From Ancylothrix sp. D3o (GTDB taxonomy: Bacteria > Cyanobacteriota > Cyanobacteriia > Cyanobacteriales > Oscillatoriaceae), in assembly GCF_025370775.1 (NCBI RefSeq), contig NZ_JAMXEX010000001.1:930001-994000 (forward strand): a stretch of 64,000 bases of DNA, written 5' to 3'. Positions 1-8,947 of the stretch are shown here, piece after piece. The first letter of the stretch is position 1, and each line of letters begins with the position of its first letter. The position numbers and the translations under genes were made by a program. The notes beneath the pieces were generated by a model. It did no database searches and was not told where the DNA came from. It was given only the letters and a program-made list of their open reading frames with translations.

Positions 1-1379
1 TGATAGTCTTTATAAGCCATTGCTATGACTTTGGGGGTGGCCGGTTCTAAGTGAATAATATCTTCAGCAAGTTCGCAGGGATAAAAGGATTTTTTGAACG
101 CGAGATCGGCAATGACAAAATAACTGCTGATTATGCCGACTACAATAACTATTAAGGTGATTTTTTGGGAATTTTGTTTTTTTGTTTGGAGACCGGCCAA
201 AGATAAGCAACCCCCTAAAAGAGCACAGATTGCCGGATAATAAACAAAGTTATAGCGAGGTGCAACAGTGATATCTTTTTGCAGCAGATAAACAATGAAA
301 AAAAAGCTGAGCAATACCCAAAAAATGAAGCTTATTAAAGTTTGGGCAGCGCGGTGCTTTTGGGAATTTTCCCCAAGTTTGTTGAGCGAGAAAAAGATAT
401 TTTTGCCTAACCAAATAGCATAAAAAATCATTAGTAACGTACAAGGAATTATCACCCAAACCGGCTGTCTTTCCACCGGCAACACAATCGCCATCACCAA
501 CCAACCGGCCAAAGTTTGATAAAAAGGCTCGATATTTTGCGGTGTGGGTATCCAGCCACTATCTGGACGGCCAAAATGAACCAGCAACACCGGCACCCAA
601 GGCAGAAAAAGAACGAGAGGTAAAAGGCAAAAATACAAGAGAGGATTAGTAATTAGTGATTGGGTATCGGGAAAAATTTTTAACTTTTTGCAAGTTTTAT
701 AAAGTATCCATATCTGGGCAAAAAAAGCAAGAATAAAAAAGTAATGTACATAAAAACCCACCGTATTAACAAGTGCCCAAATTGCAGCCAACCAAAGGCG
801 CACCGGACGCTCCTTAAATAAGTCGTTTTGAATACAAATGAAGCATAAAAGCGAAACAGAAATTAACAACATCGGCAGCGTATAATGACGCGCTTCTTGG
901 GAAAGATACACCCCAAAAGGAGAAACAGCCGTAAAAAACGCCGCCACCAAACCGGCTTTTGGCGAGAAAGCAACGCGACTCAAACAATAAACAACCGGAA
1001 TTAAAAGCACCCCAAAAAAAGCAGGTAAAGCTCGCAACTCGCCTAACCAAAAAGAGGAGGCCGGTGAGATATTTTTCCCCACCAAACTTAGCCAATAATG
1101 AATCAGGCAAAAAAACAGCGGTGGGTGCGTTGATTGCCTAGCCAAATTATCCGCAATTTGGCCGCAGCTTGATTCTGGGTTTAACGTAAAAATTTCCTGC
1201 AATTGATGCAGAGAAAAAAGGCTATTCAAAGGGATATCTTGATAGCTGCGTCCCAGACTAAATAAAGCCGTAATTGCTTCATCTAGCCAGATGGCTTTGT
1301 AATCTAAAAACGCAAAGCGCAGGACTGCGCCGAGAAAAATTGCCCCAGCGAAGGCGAGATAATGCTTAAAATTTTCCAT
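1..1379 (-). CDS. Glycosyltransferase family 39-like membrane protein (C-terminus cut by window edge)
   Basis: The reading frame starts at an ATG at 1379 and stays open to the left edge (about 459 residues, stop not in window). It encodes a multi-spanning membrane protein. After a first hydrophobic segment comes the acidic loop motif WLDEA, then THPPLFF, and the motif SQEARHYT after another helix. This pattern is typical of ArnT/PMT-type (GT39, PMT_2) enzymes that move sugars from polyprenyl-phosphate donors to acceptors on the outer face of the membrane. The same motifs, in variant form, occur in the second glycosyltransferase at 52131-53765. The acceptor substrate cannot be told from sequence. 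A region rich in aromatic residues with predicted helices continues to the edge. Confident in the family, not in the substrate. Confidence 0.8.
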   Translation of the reverse strand, partial: MENFKHYLAFAGAIFLGAVLRFAFLDYKAIWLDEAITALFSLGRSYQDIPLNSLFSLHQLQEIFTLNPESSCGQIADNLARQSTHPPLFFCLIHYWLSLVGKNISPASSFWLGELRALPAFFGVLLIPVVYCLSRVAFSPKAGLVAAFFTAVSPFGVYLSQEARHYTLPMLLISVSLLCFICIQNDLFKERPVRLWLAAIWALVNTVGFYVHYFFILAFFAQIWILYKTCKKLKIFPDTQSLITNPLLYFCLLPLVLFLPWVPVLLVHFGRPDSGWIPTPQNIEPFYQTLAGWLVMAIVLPVERQPVWVIIPCTLLMIFYAIWLGKNIFFSLNKLGENSQKHRAAQTLISFIFWVLLSFFFIVYLLQKDITVAPRYNFVYYPAICALLGGCLSLAGLQTKKQNSQKITLIVIVVGIISSYFVIADLAFKKSFYPCELAEDIIHLEPATPKVIAMAYKDY

Positions 1380-1455
1380 GCTGTTATTCAAGCATGGAAG
1401 CAGGCAAAAAGTCTATGCCGATTACAAAGCCAGATCAAGAGTGGATAAAATTCAA

Positions 1456-2124
1456 TTAGTCGTTTGTTGGCGCAGTTTTCTTTTTGCTAAAAAGCCAACC
1501 CAATCCCACCAAACTTAAACCTAAAATTGTGCTAGGTTCAGGCACAGATGCAGAGGTACGCAACCAATAACTGACGATTCCGTCACCTCCTGAATTGGGA
1601 TTGGGGCCGGTGGTTCTATCCCACCCGTTCATGTAATAAAAGCCGGAATTTCCCAATGTCCACCAACCGTTTGCCTCACCCCGACCATCAAAATCAAAAG
1701 AATTAAACGTGGAAAAACTAAACCTCTCTAAAGTTCCTCCCCTGGGAATTGAATATATCCCTGTATTTTCTGGATCAATAATTACTTCTCCATTTGTAAT
1801 TGTTAAAGGCAAAGAACGCGGCCATGTACGCCCATCGGTTCGCAAATCAGATTGGGTGTATGTTCTGGGCGCATACAAATTTTGATAATTTGTATCAATA
1901 AAGTCAAAACTAAAGTCTGTTATCTCATAATAAGGCTGCACACCGGCAGGAGAAGGAGCCGTATCATCATAACTAAAGTAACCTTTATAATCACCCCTTT
2001 CCGTCTCAACTAAAAAATCATAAGTAATGGTTGAAGCAGCAGCAATTTCAGTTTTTATTGCAGCTAAACTTAAGCTAGTCGCCACCACAGTTAGCGCTAA
2101 TTTCTGTAAAGTTATACCTGACAT
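1456..2124 (-). CDS. PEP-CTERM sorting-signal secreted protein
   Basis: This is a 222-residue secreted protein. The N-terminus (about residues 1-30) is a signal peptide with a hydrophobic core ending near AAAS. The C-terminus carries a complete PEP-CTERM signal: SVPEPSTILGL, then a hydrophobic helix and a basic tail (SKKK). Such tails are processed by exosortase and direct proteins to the outer surface or exopolysaccharide; no exosortase gene is in this window. The middle is rich in Ser, Gly, Tyr and Asp and I do not recognise its fold. A strong ribosome site (AAGGAGGG) lies about 5 bases before the ATG, which fixes the start. It probably stands alone, since its neighbours are unrelated. Confidence 0.85.
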   Translation of the reverse strand: MSGITLQKLALTVVATSLSLAAIKTEIAAASTITYDFLVETERGDYKGYFSYDDTAPSPAGVQPYYEITDFSFDFIDTNYQNLYAPRTYTQSDLRTDGRTWPRSLPLTITNGEVIIDPENTGIYSIPRGGTLERFSFSTFNSFDFDGRGEANGWWTLGNSGFYYMNGWDRTTGPNPNSGGDGIVSYWLRTSASVPEPSTILGLSLVGLGWLFSKKKTAPTND

Positions 2125-2517
2125 ATTACCCTCCTTTTTAAATCCATTGTTGCTTTTTGAAAAACAGCCACCATCAACTTTTTACCAAACACGGCACTTT
2201 ATGAAAATTGCGTGAAGGTGTGGCTGCCGGTGAAAGAAGTTTTGCCAAGCCTGTCTACCAGACTCAGCTTTTTTTGGCCACTTTCTTAACTTCTTTCCTC
2301 TAATGTCTAAGTTGATTAGCAGTAATAATACGCAAAACTTTAAAGTTTGTGTAAAGTTAGACAAAAATCTCCGAGAATTTACTCAGTCTTCATAGTTTGA
2401 GGGCAACTTTTTACAGAATCTTTAAAAAAAAATGCCGGTCGGTTGCTATTAACCGTTCTCGGCAATAATGCTTATTTAGAAACAAATTCTCTCGCTAGAA
2501 ACCGGCCTCCTGGTTGA
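2125..2517. other. Intergenic stretch upstream of the PEP-CTERM gene
   Basis: These 393 bases contain no convincing gene. Short open frames here lack ribosome sites and family features. The stretch must hold the promoter of the PEP-CTERM gene. It also holds, at 2456-2477, a 22-base motif found again with one mismatch at 26406-26427. Confidence 0.6.
2456..2477. repeat. 22-base intergenic motif, copy 1
   Basis: The motif contains TTCTCGGCAATAATG followed by a base and TTATTT. It matches 26406-26427 at 21 of 22 positions. It lies about 330 bases upstream of the PEP-CTERM start on the minus strand. The other copy lies about 340 bases upstream of the sigma-factor start on the same strand. Confidence 0.5.
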
Positions 2518-3477
2518 CTAAGGATCGTATCCCGCATCAGGACGGCTTGCCGGTGGCAAAGACTTATTTTTTTTCCACTTTTTCACCCCATAAAACACCG
2601 CCCCAGCCAACACAAAATACGGGCTAAACGCCAACAACCAAAGCATCAAAGCCAGCAAAGCTTGAGTAAATTCCCCCACAGAATGAGTTGCTTTCCCCCA
2701 CGTTTCTTGCATTCTAATCCCCACAGAAGGTTGACTTTCTGGAGTAGCAGAAACAGCAGCCTCAAGCGTCAGCGCAATACTAGAAAAAGCCACTTGATTG
2801 CGAAGCGTTTTTTGCTGGGCATCCAGCCGTTCAATATCACTACGAATAGTATTTAACTGTTGCGAAACTTTTAAAATATCCCCAACAGAACCTGAGCGAT
2901 CCATAATCTTTAACGTCATTTCTTCTGACTTTCGCAAATTTCGCACTCGCGCATCAATATCGACAAGTTGCTGAGAAACATCTTCTGCCGTGATACTTTT
3001 GTTTTGAACATTTCCCAGTTTTGCCAGTTGATCAAGAGTTGTTTCCAGCTTGTTTTGCGGCACTCGAATTTGGATGGTAGCTTTGCGGCGAACGCTCGGA
3101 TCTTTGGGTTTATTGTCTTGCAATCCCATCAAATCCCCTTGTTGTTTGGCAACCAAACTGGAAACTTCTTTTAAACTTTTATCAATCGAATTTACCACCA
3201 CATTTAACGAGCCTTTTTTAATTAATTGCGGCAAAGTGCGCGGTGTTTCTGTTGCCCCAACTGCCGTATCTGCTTGAGGTACCGCCGCCATATTTTCAGC
3301 CGCTTGCTGTGCAGTACCACCGGCCGGCGCACCAGGCATATTTGTTTGCATTGGCTTTTCTATGCCGCTACCACAACTCGTCAAAGCGCCGGTAGACAAC
3401 AACCCCAGCAAACTCAACCACAAAAGCCGATTTTTTAAAACAAAATGTGCCGAATTCTTAACCTTTTTGGTATCCAT
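2518..3477 (-). CDS. DUF4349 domain lipoprotein
   Basis: This 319-residue protein begins with a basic stretch and a hydrophobic core ending in a lipobox-like LTSC, so it is probably a lipoprotein anchored by the Cys near residue 35. A Pro/Ala/Gln-rich linker follows. From about residue 85 to 300 the sequence matches DUF4349: a paired beta-sheet part (SLNVVVNSIDKSL, RKATIQIRVPQNKL), a coiled-coil helix pair (VRNLRKSEEMTLKIM, TIRSDIERLDAQQKTL) and a final membrane helix near residues 275-295 with a Lys-rich tail. The family occurs at bacterial envelopes; its biochemical role is unknown to me. A GAGAGGAAAAAG ribosome site precedes the ATG. Nothing in the neighbourhood narrows the function. Confidence 0.8.
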   Translation of the reverse strand: MDTKKVKNSAHFVLKNRLLWLSLLGLLSTGALTSCGSGIEKPMQTNMPGAPAGGTAQQAAENMAAVPQADTAVGATETPRTLPQLIKKGSLNVVVNSIDKSLKEVSSLVAKQQGDLMGLQDNKPKDPSVRRKATIQIRVPQNKLETTLDQLAKLGNVQNKSITAEDVSQQLVDIDARVRNLRKSEEMTLKIMDRSGSVGDILKVSQQLNTIRSDIERLDAQQKTLRNQVAFSSIALTLEAAVSATPESQPSVGIRMQETWGKATHSVGEFTQALLALMLWLLAFSPYFVLAGAVFYGVKKWKKNKSLPPASRPDAGYDP

Positions 3478-3795
3478 AGCTGCTTTTTCCTCTCAAAATT
3501 AAACGATTTTGTCTTGCTGTAACAACGCAAAAAAACCAGGTTTCAAAAGTAAAACGAGAGAGCCCCGGTTTCTGAGCTTGCCGTGCCTAAGTCTTGCTCT
3601 AAGCTAACCTTCCCATCAGCAACAAGCGTTTTCGGATACAAAAATTGAAACAGCCACCGGCACGCAAACTCTTTTCTGTGGCACCCTTGCGATATACACT
3701 CAAAATAATATCTGCTAAAAAACTAAGATTGCCGACACCCTAAACCCCATAAAAACCGGCCTTTGCCTAAAAAAAATTAACTTAAATAGCAACCC
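3478..3795. other. Divergent intergenic region between lipoprotein and helicase genes
   Basis: These 318 bases separate two divergent genes and must carry both promoters. I saw no RNA gene, clear operator or terminator hairpin here. Confidence 0.5.
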
Positions 3796-6096
3796 ATGAC
3801 CCACATTTCAGAAACTCCCTTAACTTCTCAACTCTCCCGCGAAGAAAGCATCGACAAGATCCGCGCAGGATTACGTTCTGGACAGCAACAAATGGCAAAC
3901 TGGCAAGGCGGGCCGCTGGCGGTTTCTGCCGTTCCTGGTGCCGGGAAATCAACCGGAATGGCTGCCGCCGCCGCCATCACCATTGCCCGCGAACAATTGC
4001 ACGCACGCCGGCAGCTTATTGTCGTCACCTTTACCCGCGCCGCCGCCGCCAATATCAAAGATAAAATAGGGAAAAATTTAAAAGAATTAGGATTACCAAA
4101 AGCTGGTTTTATGGTGCAAACATTGCACGGTTTAGCTCTCAATATTGCCAGCCGCTACCCAGAATTATCAGGCTTAAATTTAGACACCGCCACCCTGATC
4201 ACTCCCACGCAAAATAACCGCATCATTCGTGCCTGTGTAGAACAGTGGATTTCTGCAAATCCAGGCCGGTATCAAAGACTATTACAAGGCAATCAATTTG
4301 ACGGCGAAGAAACCGAAAGATTGCGCCGCCAATCAGTTCTCCGCACCGAAGTTTTACCAAACTTAGCCACTACCGTTATTAAAGAAGCCAAATCCTCTGG
4401 GCAATTACCCGAAGATTTAGAAAAACTAAGCCGACAAACCCCCAATGAATATGACATTTTAGCAATTGCTGCCGATTTGTATAAAAATTATCAAGACTTA
4501 CTGCAACTACGCGACTTAATAGACTACGATGATATGATTTTAGCAGCGCTGCGAGTTTTAGAAAATGAAAGCGCTTGTCGCTCCTTACAAAATCAAATTT
4601 TTGCCGTTTTTGAAGATGAAGCCCAAGACTCATCTCCCCTGCAAACAAAACTTTTAGAAATCTTAGCAACCCAGCCGGCATCTCCCGATAATTTTTCCGC
4701 CAAAAATTTGGTAAGAGTTGGCGATCCAAATCAGGCCATTAATTCTACCTTTACCCCCGCCGATCCGATTTATTTTCGCCAATTTTGTGCGGAGTTATCT
4801 GAACAAAAACGCCTCGTAGAAATGGATCAAGCCGGACGCAGTGCCCCGATTATTATTAAGGCCGCAAACTTTGTTTTAGATTGGGTCAACCGTTCTAAAT
4901 TAGCCGGCACCGAAAAGCCTTTTCAATTTCAAACAATTAAGCCGGTTCCTTTAGGTGATCCCCAAGCAAATCCTGAGCCAGAAAACCTCGGTTTAGAAAT
5001 ACATACCCCCAGAGATATTTATGATACTGTTCAATTAATTGCCGAGCGAACCATAGATTTATGTGAGAAAGATCCCGATTGTTCGGCAGCAGTATTAGTA
5101 AGAGAAAATAAGCAAGGTGAATGGTTGGCATCTGAGATAAAACGCTCCTATCAAGAAAAGTTGCGAGTCTATGAAGTGAGCCAAGAAGAAAGGCGCTCTC
5201 ATGTGCCGCTGGAAATGTTAGCACTATTGCAATTTTTAGAAAGACCCCACTCCCCAGATTTTTTAAAAGCTGCTTTGCGAGTGTTAGTAAATCGCAAATT
5301 AATTGACAGCCAAGACCTCGATGCACTCGCTAGTATGCCAGAGGAATTTCTTTATCCGGGCCCCTTGGAAACGCCCCAAAAAAAATCGGTGATTAAAGCT
5401 CGCTGGTTGTGTTGTAGTTTGTTGCGTTCGCGGATGGAATTACCGATTTATAACTTAATTCCCTTTTTGGCATTATCGCTGAAATACAATCAATCTGAAT
5501 TAGCCACCGCTGATAAATTAGCCGAAAGAATTGCTCAACAAACAGCCGGTGAAAAATCCCTCACCTCTACAATTATGGCCTTGAGTGAAATTGTCAGCGC
5601 CGAAAAATTTGAGCCGGTGGAAACCGAAAATATGGAATCTCTTTACACCAAAAAAGGACAATTAACCATTATCACCATGCACAAAGCAAAAGGCTTAGAT
5701 TGGGATTATGTTTTTCTGCCCTTTTTGCACGCCCAAACTATTCCGGGGAGTTTGCGAGTTTTACCCGCAGCTAACTTTTTAGGAGAGTTTACTTTAGCCG
5801 AAGTTGCCAGAGCCCAAATTCGCTCTGCCTTGCACGGCGAAACGATCCCCGATATCCGCGAAGCATGGGAAAAAGCCGGTTATTTAAAAACCGCCGAAGA
5901 GTTTCGTTTGCTTTATGTGGCGATGACAAGAGGTAAGCGTTTATTGTGGATTTCTGCCGAACAAAAAGCGCCCTTTACTTGGAATAAACCGCAGAATATG
6001 CAGCAGCAAAATCCTTGTCTTGTTGTGCCAGAACTTAAGAAACAATTTCCTCAAGCCGTCGAAACTTTGCCGCGAACTGTTGTGCTGGGATTTTGA
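3796..6096 (+). CDS. UvrD/Rep/PcrA-type superfamily 1 DNA helicase
   Basis: This 766-residue ATP-dependent helicase has the SF1A motifs in order: Walker A AVPGAGKST (Lys about 51), motif Ia VVTFTRAAAANI, Walker B VFEDEAQDSSPLQ, motif III RVGDPNQAI, motif V TMHKAKGLDWDYVF and motif VI LLYVAMTRGKRLL. The usual DEXXQ box reads DEAQD. Such enzymes unwind DNA 3' to 5' in repair or restart. It is a compact member, close in size to UvrD (about 720), and lacks the long nuclease tails of RecB or AddA. No AddB or other partner is adjacent. No clear ribosome site precedes the ATG. The family is certain; the exact repair pathway is not. Confidence 0.9.
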   Translation: MTHISETPLTSQLSREESIDKIRAGLRSGQQQMANWQGGPLAVSAVPGAGKSTGMAAAAAITIAREQLHARRQLIVVTFTRAAAANIKDKIGKNLKELGLPKAGFMVQTLHGLALNIASRYPELSGLNLDTATLITPTQNNRIIRACVEQWISANPGRYQRLLQGNQFDGEETERLRRQSVLRTEVLPNLATTVIKEAKSSGQLPEDLEKLSRQTPNEYDILAIAADLYKNYQDLLQLRDLIDYDDMILAALRVLENESACRSLQNQIFAVFEDEAQDSSPLQTKLLEILATQPASPDNFSAKNLVRVGDPNQAINSTFTPADPIYFRQFCAELSEQKRLVEMDQAGRSAPIIIKAANFVLDWVNRSKLAGTEKPFQFQTIKPVPLGDPQANPEPENLGLEIHTPRDIYDTVQLIAERTIDLCEKDPDCSAAVLVRENKQGEWLASEIKRSYQEKLRVYEVSQEERRSHVPLEMLALLQFLERPHSPDFLKAALRVLVNRKLIDSQDLDALASMPEEFLYPGPLETPQKKSVIKARWLCCSLLRSRMELPIYNLIPFLALSLKYNQSELATADKLAERIAQQTAGEKSLTSTIMALSEIVSAEKFEPVETENMESLYTKKGQLTIITMHKAKGLDWDYVFLPFLHAQTIPGSLRVLPAANFLGEFTLAEVARAQIRSALHGETIPDIREAWEKAGYLKTAEEFRLLYVAMTRGKRLLWISAEQKAPFTWNKPQNMQQQNPCLVVPELKKQFPQAVETLPRTVVLGF

Positions 6097-6172
6097 TTTT
6101 TTCTCTCCTTCAACCTTTTTTATCAAAGTTTGCCCAGATTATCAAAGAACCTTAAAATGCTTTTAGCAAATA

Positions 6173-6391
6173 TTGGAGATAACTAATAGGTCATTAAAAA
6201 TAATTGCAATTTTAAAAAATAGCATTTTCCGCGCCTACGATGCCGGGCAATTAGCATCAGCAATTGCTTGGCAAAATCTCATCAATCAAACGCACTCAAA
6301 TTCAATAAATTTCCTCACTGCTGACAATCGCTTGCTCAATATTGCTCAGTCTGCGAAAGTACCGGCAGACAATCTTAACAATCATCCCTAA
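6173..6391 (+). pseudogene. Remnant of a PIN-domain (VapC-like) toxin, C-terminal part
   Basis: A 72-codon frame encodes what looks like the last third of a PIN-domain ribonuclease: RAYDAGQLASAIAW followed by FLTADNRLLNIAQ and a final ADNLNNHP. In intact PIN toxins the YDA and TADN segments carry late acidic active-site residues. The frame is closed upstream by a stop at 6164-6166, so the N-terminal acidic residues are missing. It would begin at a TTG without a proper start context. No antitoxin gene lies upstream. I read it as a decayed toxin gene rather than a functional small protein. Confidence 0.55.
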
Positions 6392-6750
6392 AAATCATTC
6401 AAATTCCCAGCTAAGTAGTAGCTCATCTTGACCATTACCTCAGCAATAACACATAAAGCAAGCTCAAGATTTAAAGAAAAAATCCTAATATTTTACAATA
6501 AAACTGTCTGTTTAATTAGATACTATTTTGCCATTTCTACCAAAAACCAGAGATTCTCTGGCTCTTTCCCCTCTCTTACCAAAAACAAGATCATCTCTGG
6601 GGGAATAGATTTGATCTTTCCTGAGAAAGATTTTTTTAAAAATCCCAACTGATAACATTCACAAACAGGAAGGCAAAACTTAACCTCTCCTAAAAATTGT
6701 TAATAGCAAACCTCTAAGTTCTCAACATATATAATAGAGGAGAAATCCTG
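6392..6750. other. Intergenic stretch upstream of treZ
   Basis: These 359 bases have no supported gene; a 74-codon open frame at 6428-6652 has no family features. A short palindrome (CCAGAG, 3 bases, CTCTGG) lies at 6547-6561. A TATAAT-like box at 6730-6735 sits close to the treZ ribosome site (AGAGGAGA, 6736-6743), so it may not be the real promoter. Confidence 0.45.
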
Positions 6751-8583
6751 GTGAAAATCGGTGCAAGTTACTTAGGTAACGGAACTTGTGAATTTACTGT
6801 TTGGGCACCCGCCCACGAAAAAGTATCCCTTCAAATTGTTTCGCCAAACAATCGCATTATCCCAATGGAAAAAGGCGAACAAGGCTATTTTAAAGTAGTG
6901 GCAGAAGACGTTCTTCCCGGCACACTTTATTTTTACAAAATAGCCGATTCTGACTATCCAGATCCAGCCTCCCACTACCAACCGGAAGGCGTACATGGGC
7001 CCTCCCAAGTCATCGATCACAACAGCTTTAAATGGACTGATGTGCAGTGGTCTGGCATTCCATTAGAAGACATGATCATCTATGAACTGCACGTCGGAAC
7101 CTTTACAAAAGAACGCACATTTGAGGCAATAATACCCCGGCTTCAAGACTTGCGAGACTTTGGCGTAAATACCATAGAAATTATGCCGGTCGCCCAATTT
7201 CCGGGAGATCATAACTGGGGATATGATGGCGCCTATCCCTTTGCCGTCCAAAATTCCTACGGGGGGCCCGACAGTTTTAAAAACTTCATAGATGCCGCTC
7301 ACAAACAAGGTATCTCTGTTATTCTTGATGTAGTTTATAATCACTTCGGCCCCGAAGGAAACTATATCAGTCAATACGGCCCCTACTTCACCGAAGCCTA
7401 CAAAACCCCTTGGGGAAGCGCCATAAACTTCGATGATGTACAAAGCTACGGCGTGAGAAATTACTTCATCGAAAACGCCCTCTATTGGTTGCAAAACTAT
7501 AAAATAGACGGCTTAAGATTAGATGCAATTCATGCCATTTATGACCTTGGAGCAAAACACATTCTCCAAGAAATGGCAGACGAAGTAGCCCAACTTTCAG
7601 AAACCATAGGCCGCAAGCTTTATCTCATTGCCGAAAGCGACTTAAACGATGTCCGAGTAATTCGAGAAAAACAATTTGGAGGCTTTGGCATAGACGCGCA
7701 ATGGAATGACGATTTCCACCACGTTTTGCACACCTTATTAACCGGCGAACAACGCGGTTATTACCAAGATTATAGTAGTTGCGAACAACTCGCAAAAGCC
7801 TATAAAGAAAGCTTCGTTTATTCTTGGCACTACTCGGCTACGCGCAAACGATATCGCGGCAACGATGCCAGCCAGCAGCCAGCCCAACAATTTGTTGTGT
7901 GCACCCAAAATCACGACCAAGTAGGCAATCGAATGTTAGGCGAAAGATTGTCACATTTGGTAAACTTTGAAGCCTTAAAACTTGCTGCCGGTGGTCTTCT
8001 CCTTTCCCCTTACGTTCCCCTCCTATTTATGGGCGAAGAATACGGCGAAACTTCCCCCTTTCTATACTTTGTCAGCCATTCTGATCCCGATTTAGTTGAA
8101 GCCGTGCGGCAGGGAAGGAAAGAAGAATTTGCTGATTTCCATAGCGAAATAGATAGTGATCAAGAATATTCCGATCCCGTCAGTTTTAGCACCGTAGAGA
8201 AATCTACCTTAAAATGGGAACTCCGCAACGAAGGCCAACACCAAGTGCTACTGGAACTTTACAAATATTTAATTCAGTTGCGCCGCAGCCTTCCCGCCCT
8301 CAAAAACCTCAGCAAAGAAACCCTAGAAGCCTCAGCCGTTGATGACGAAAAACTTGTCTTACTCCATCGCTGGCACCAAGAAAGTCACATTTTTGTTGCA
8401 ATGAATTTCAACGACAAAGATGTTACTTTTAAAGCCAATATTAGCGGCGGAAATTGGAATAAAATTTTGGATTCGGCTGAGCAGAAATGGATGGGCCCTG
8501 GTTACACAATGCCCAACCTATTAATGGAAGCTCAAGAAGTGACGATCAAGCCTCAGAGTTTTGTCCTTTATCAAAAGCTGTAG
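6751..8583 (+). CDS. treZ: Malto-oligosyltrehalose trehalohydrolase
   Basis: This 610-residue GH13 enzyme releases trehalose from maltooligosyl-trehalose made by TreY. It has an N-terminal early-set domain (residues about 1-90; FTVWAPAHEKVSLQIV) and a (beta/alpha)8 core with YELHVGTFT, the nucleophile in DGLRLDAIHA (Asp258), the acid/base in YLIAESDLND (Glu295) and the third acidic residue in TQNHDQVGNR. The final beta-sandwich domain spans about 510-610. Length is normal for TreZ. The start is a GTG with ribosome site AGAGGAGA seven bases upstream. In many cyanobacteria treZ lies beside treY, but here neither treY nor treH is adjacent. A hairpin terminator follows at 8620-8653. Confidence 0.93.
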   Translation: MKIGASYLGNGTCEFTVWAPAHEKVSLQIVSPNNRIIPMEKGEQGYFKVVAEDVLPGTLYFYKIADSDYPDPASHYQPEGVHGPSQVIDHNSFKWTDVQWSGIPLEDMIIYELHVGTFTKERTFEAIIPRLQDLRDFGVNTIEIMPVAQFPGDHNWGYDGAYPFAVQNSYGGPDSFKNFIDAAHKQGISVILDVVYNHFGPEGNYISQYGPYFTEAYKTPWGSAINFDDVQSYGVRNYFIENALYWLQNYKIDGLRLDAIHAIYDLGAKHILQEMADEVAQLSETIGRKLYLIAESDLNDVRVIREKQFGGFGIDAQWNDDFHHVLHTLLTGEQRGYYQDYSSCEQLAKAYKESFVYSWHYSATRKRYRGNDASQQPAQQFVVCTQNHDQVGNRMLGERLSHLVNFEALKLAAGGLLLSPYVPLLFMGEEYGETSPFLYFVSHSDPDLVEAVRQGRKEEFADFHSEIDSDQEYSDPVSFSTVEKSTLKWELRNEGQHQVLLELYKYLIQLRRSLPALKNLSKETLEASAVDDEKLVLLHRWHQESHIFVAMNFNDKDVTFKANISGGNWNKILDSAEQKWMGPGYTMPNLLMEAQEVTIKPQSFVLYQKL

Positions 8584-8619
8584 CTATTGTGAGTTGAATG
8601 AACTCCACAAATAAATTAT

Positions 8620-8653
8620 AAAAAGCCGGTTTCTTAAAAAAGACCGGCTTTTT
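8620..8653 (+). terminator. Intrinsic terminator after treZ
   Basis: An 11-base perfect stem (AAAAAGCCGGT at 8620-8630, ACCGGCTTTTT at 8643-8653) ends in a T run. It lies 36 bases after the treZ stop and, being symmetrical, could also act on the opposite strand. Confidence 0.8.
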
Positions 8654-8762
8654 AGCGTACCAAGGACAAACAATTAAGAAAAATTTATCCACCGGCAACC
8701 CCTTATGAACATCAGCGGTAGCCTAAAACAGGCCGGTGATAAGTAGAAGCACTTAATTATTT

Positions 8763-8832
8763 GTAGGATGGGTAGAGCGTAAGCGAAACCCATCAAAGCC
8801 TCTGTTGGGTTTCGTTCCTCTACCCAACCTAC
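8763..8832. repeat. Imperfect inverted repeat (GTAGG-TGGGTAGAG hairpin element)
   Basis: The left arm (8763-8792) starts GTAGGATGGGTAGAG and ends CGAAACCCA. The right arm (8806-8832) is its near complement, beginning TGGGTTTCG and ending ACCCAACCTAC. The whole would fold into one long hairpin. Such palindromic elements are scattered between genes in many bacterial genomes and code for nothing. Confidence 0.7.
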
Positions 8833-8947
8833 ATTACACCCAGAGTTTAATTAAGTTGACTTACTTAACTCAACAAAAGCACCGGCTTTCCTGAAAATCC
8901 CCACCAACAAAAAAACACCAACCCCATTTATAAATATTCAAACAACC

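Larger units (their letters stand above)
8584..8947. other. Intergenic stretch with terminator and hairpin repeat
   Basis: These 364 bases hold the treZ terminator (8620-8653) and a repeat hairpin (8763-8832). No gene is supported. Confidence 0.6.

Noticed and set aside
6428-6652. A 74-codon frame between the toxin remnant and treZ
   Set aside because: No ribosome site, no domain and a simple, low-information composition; judged a chance frame.
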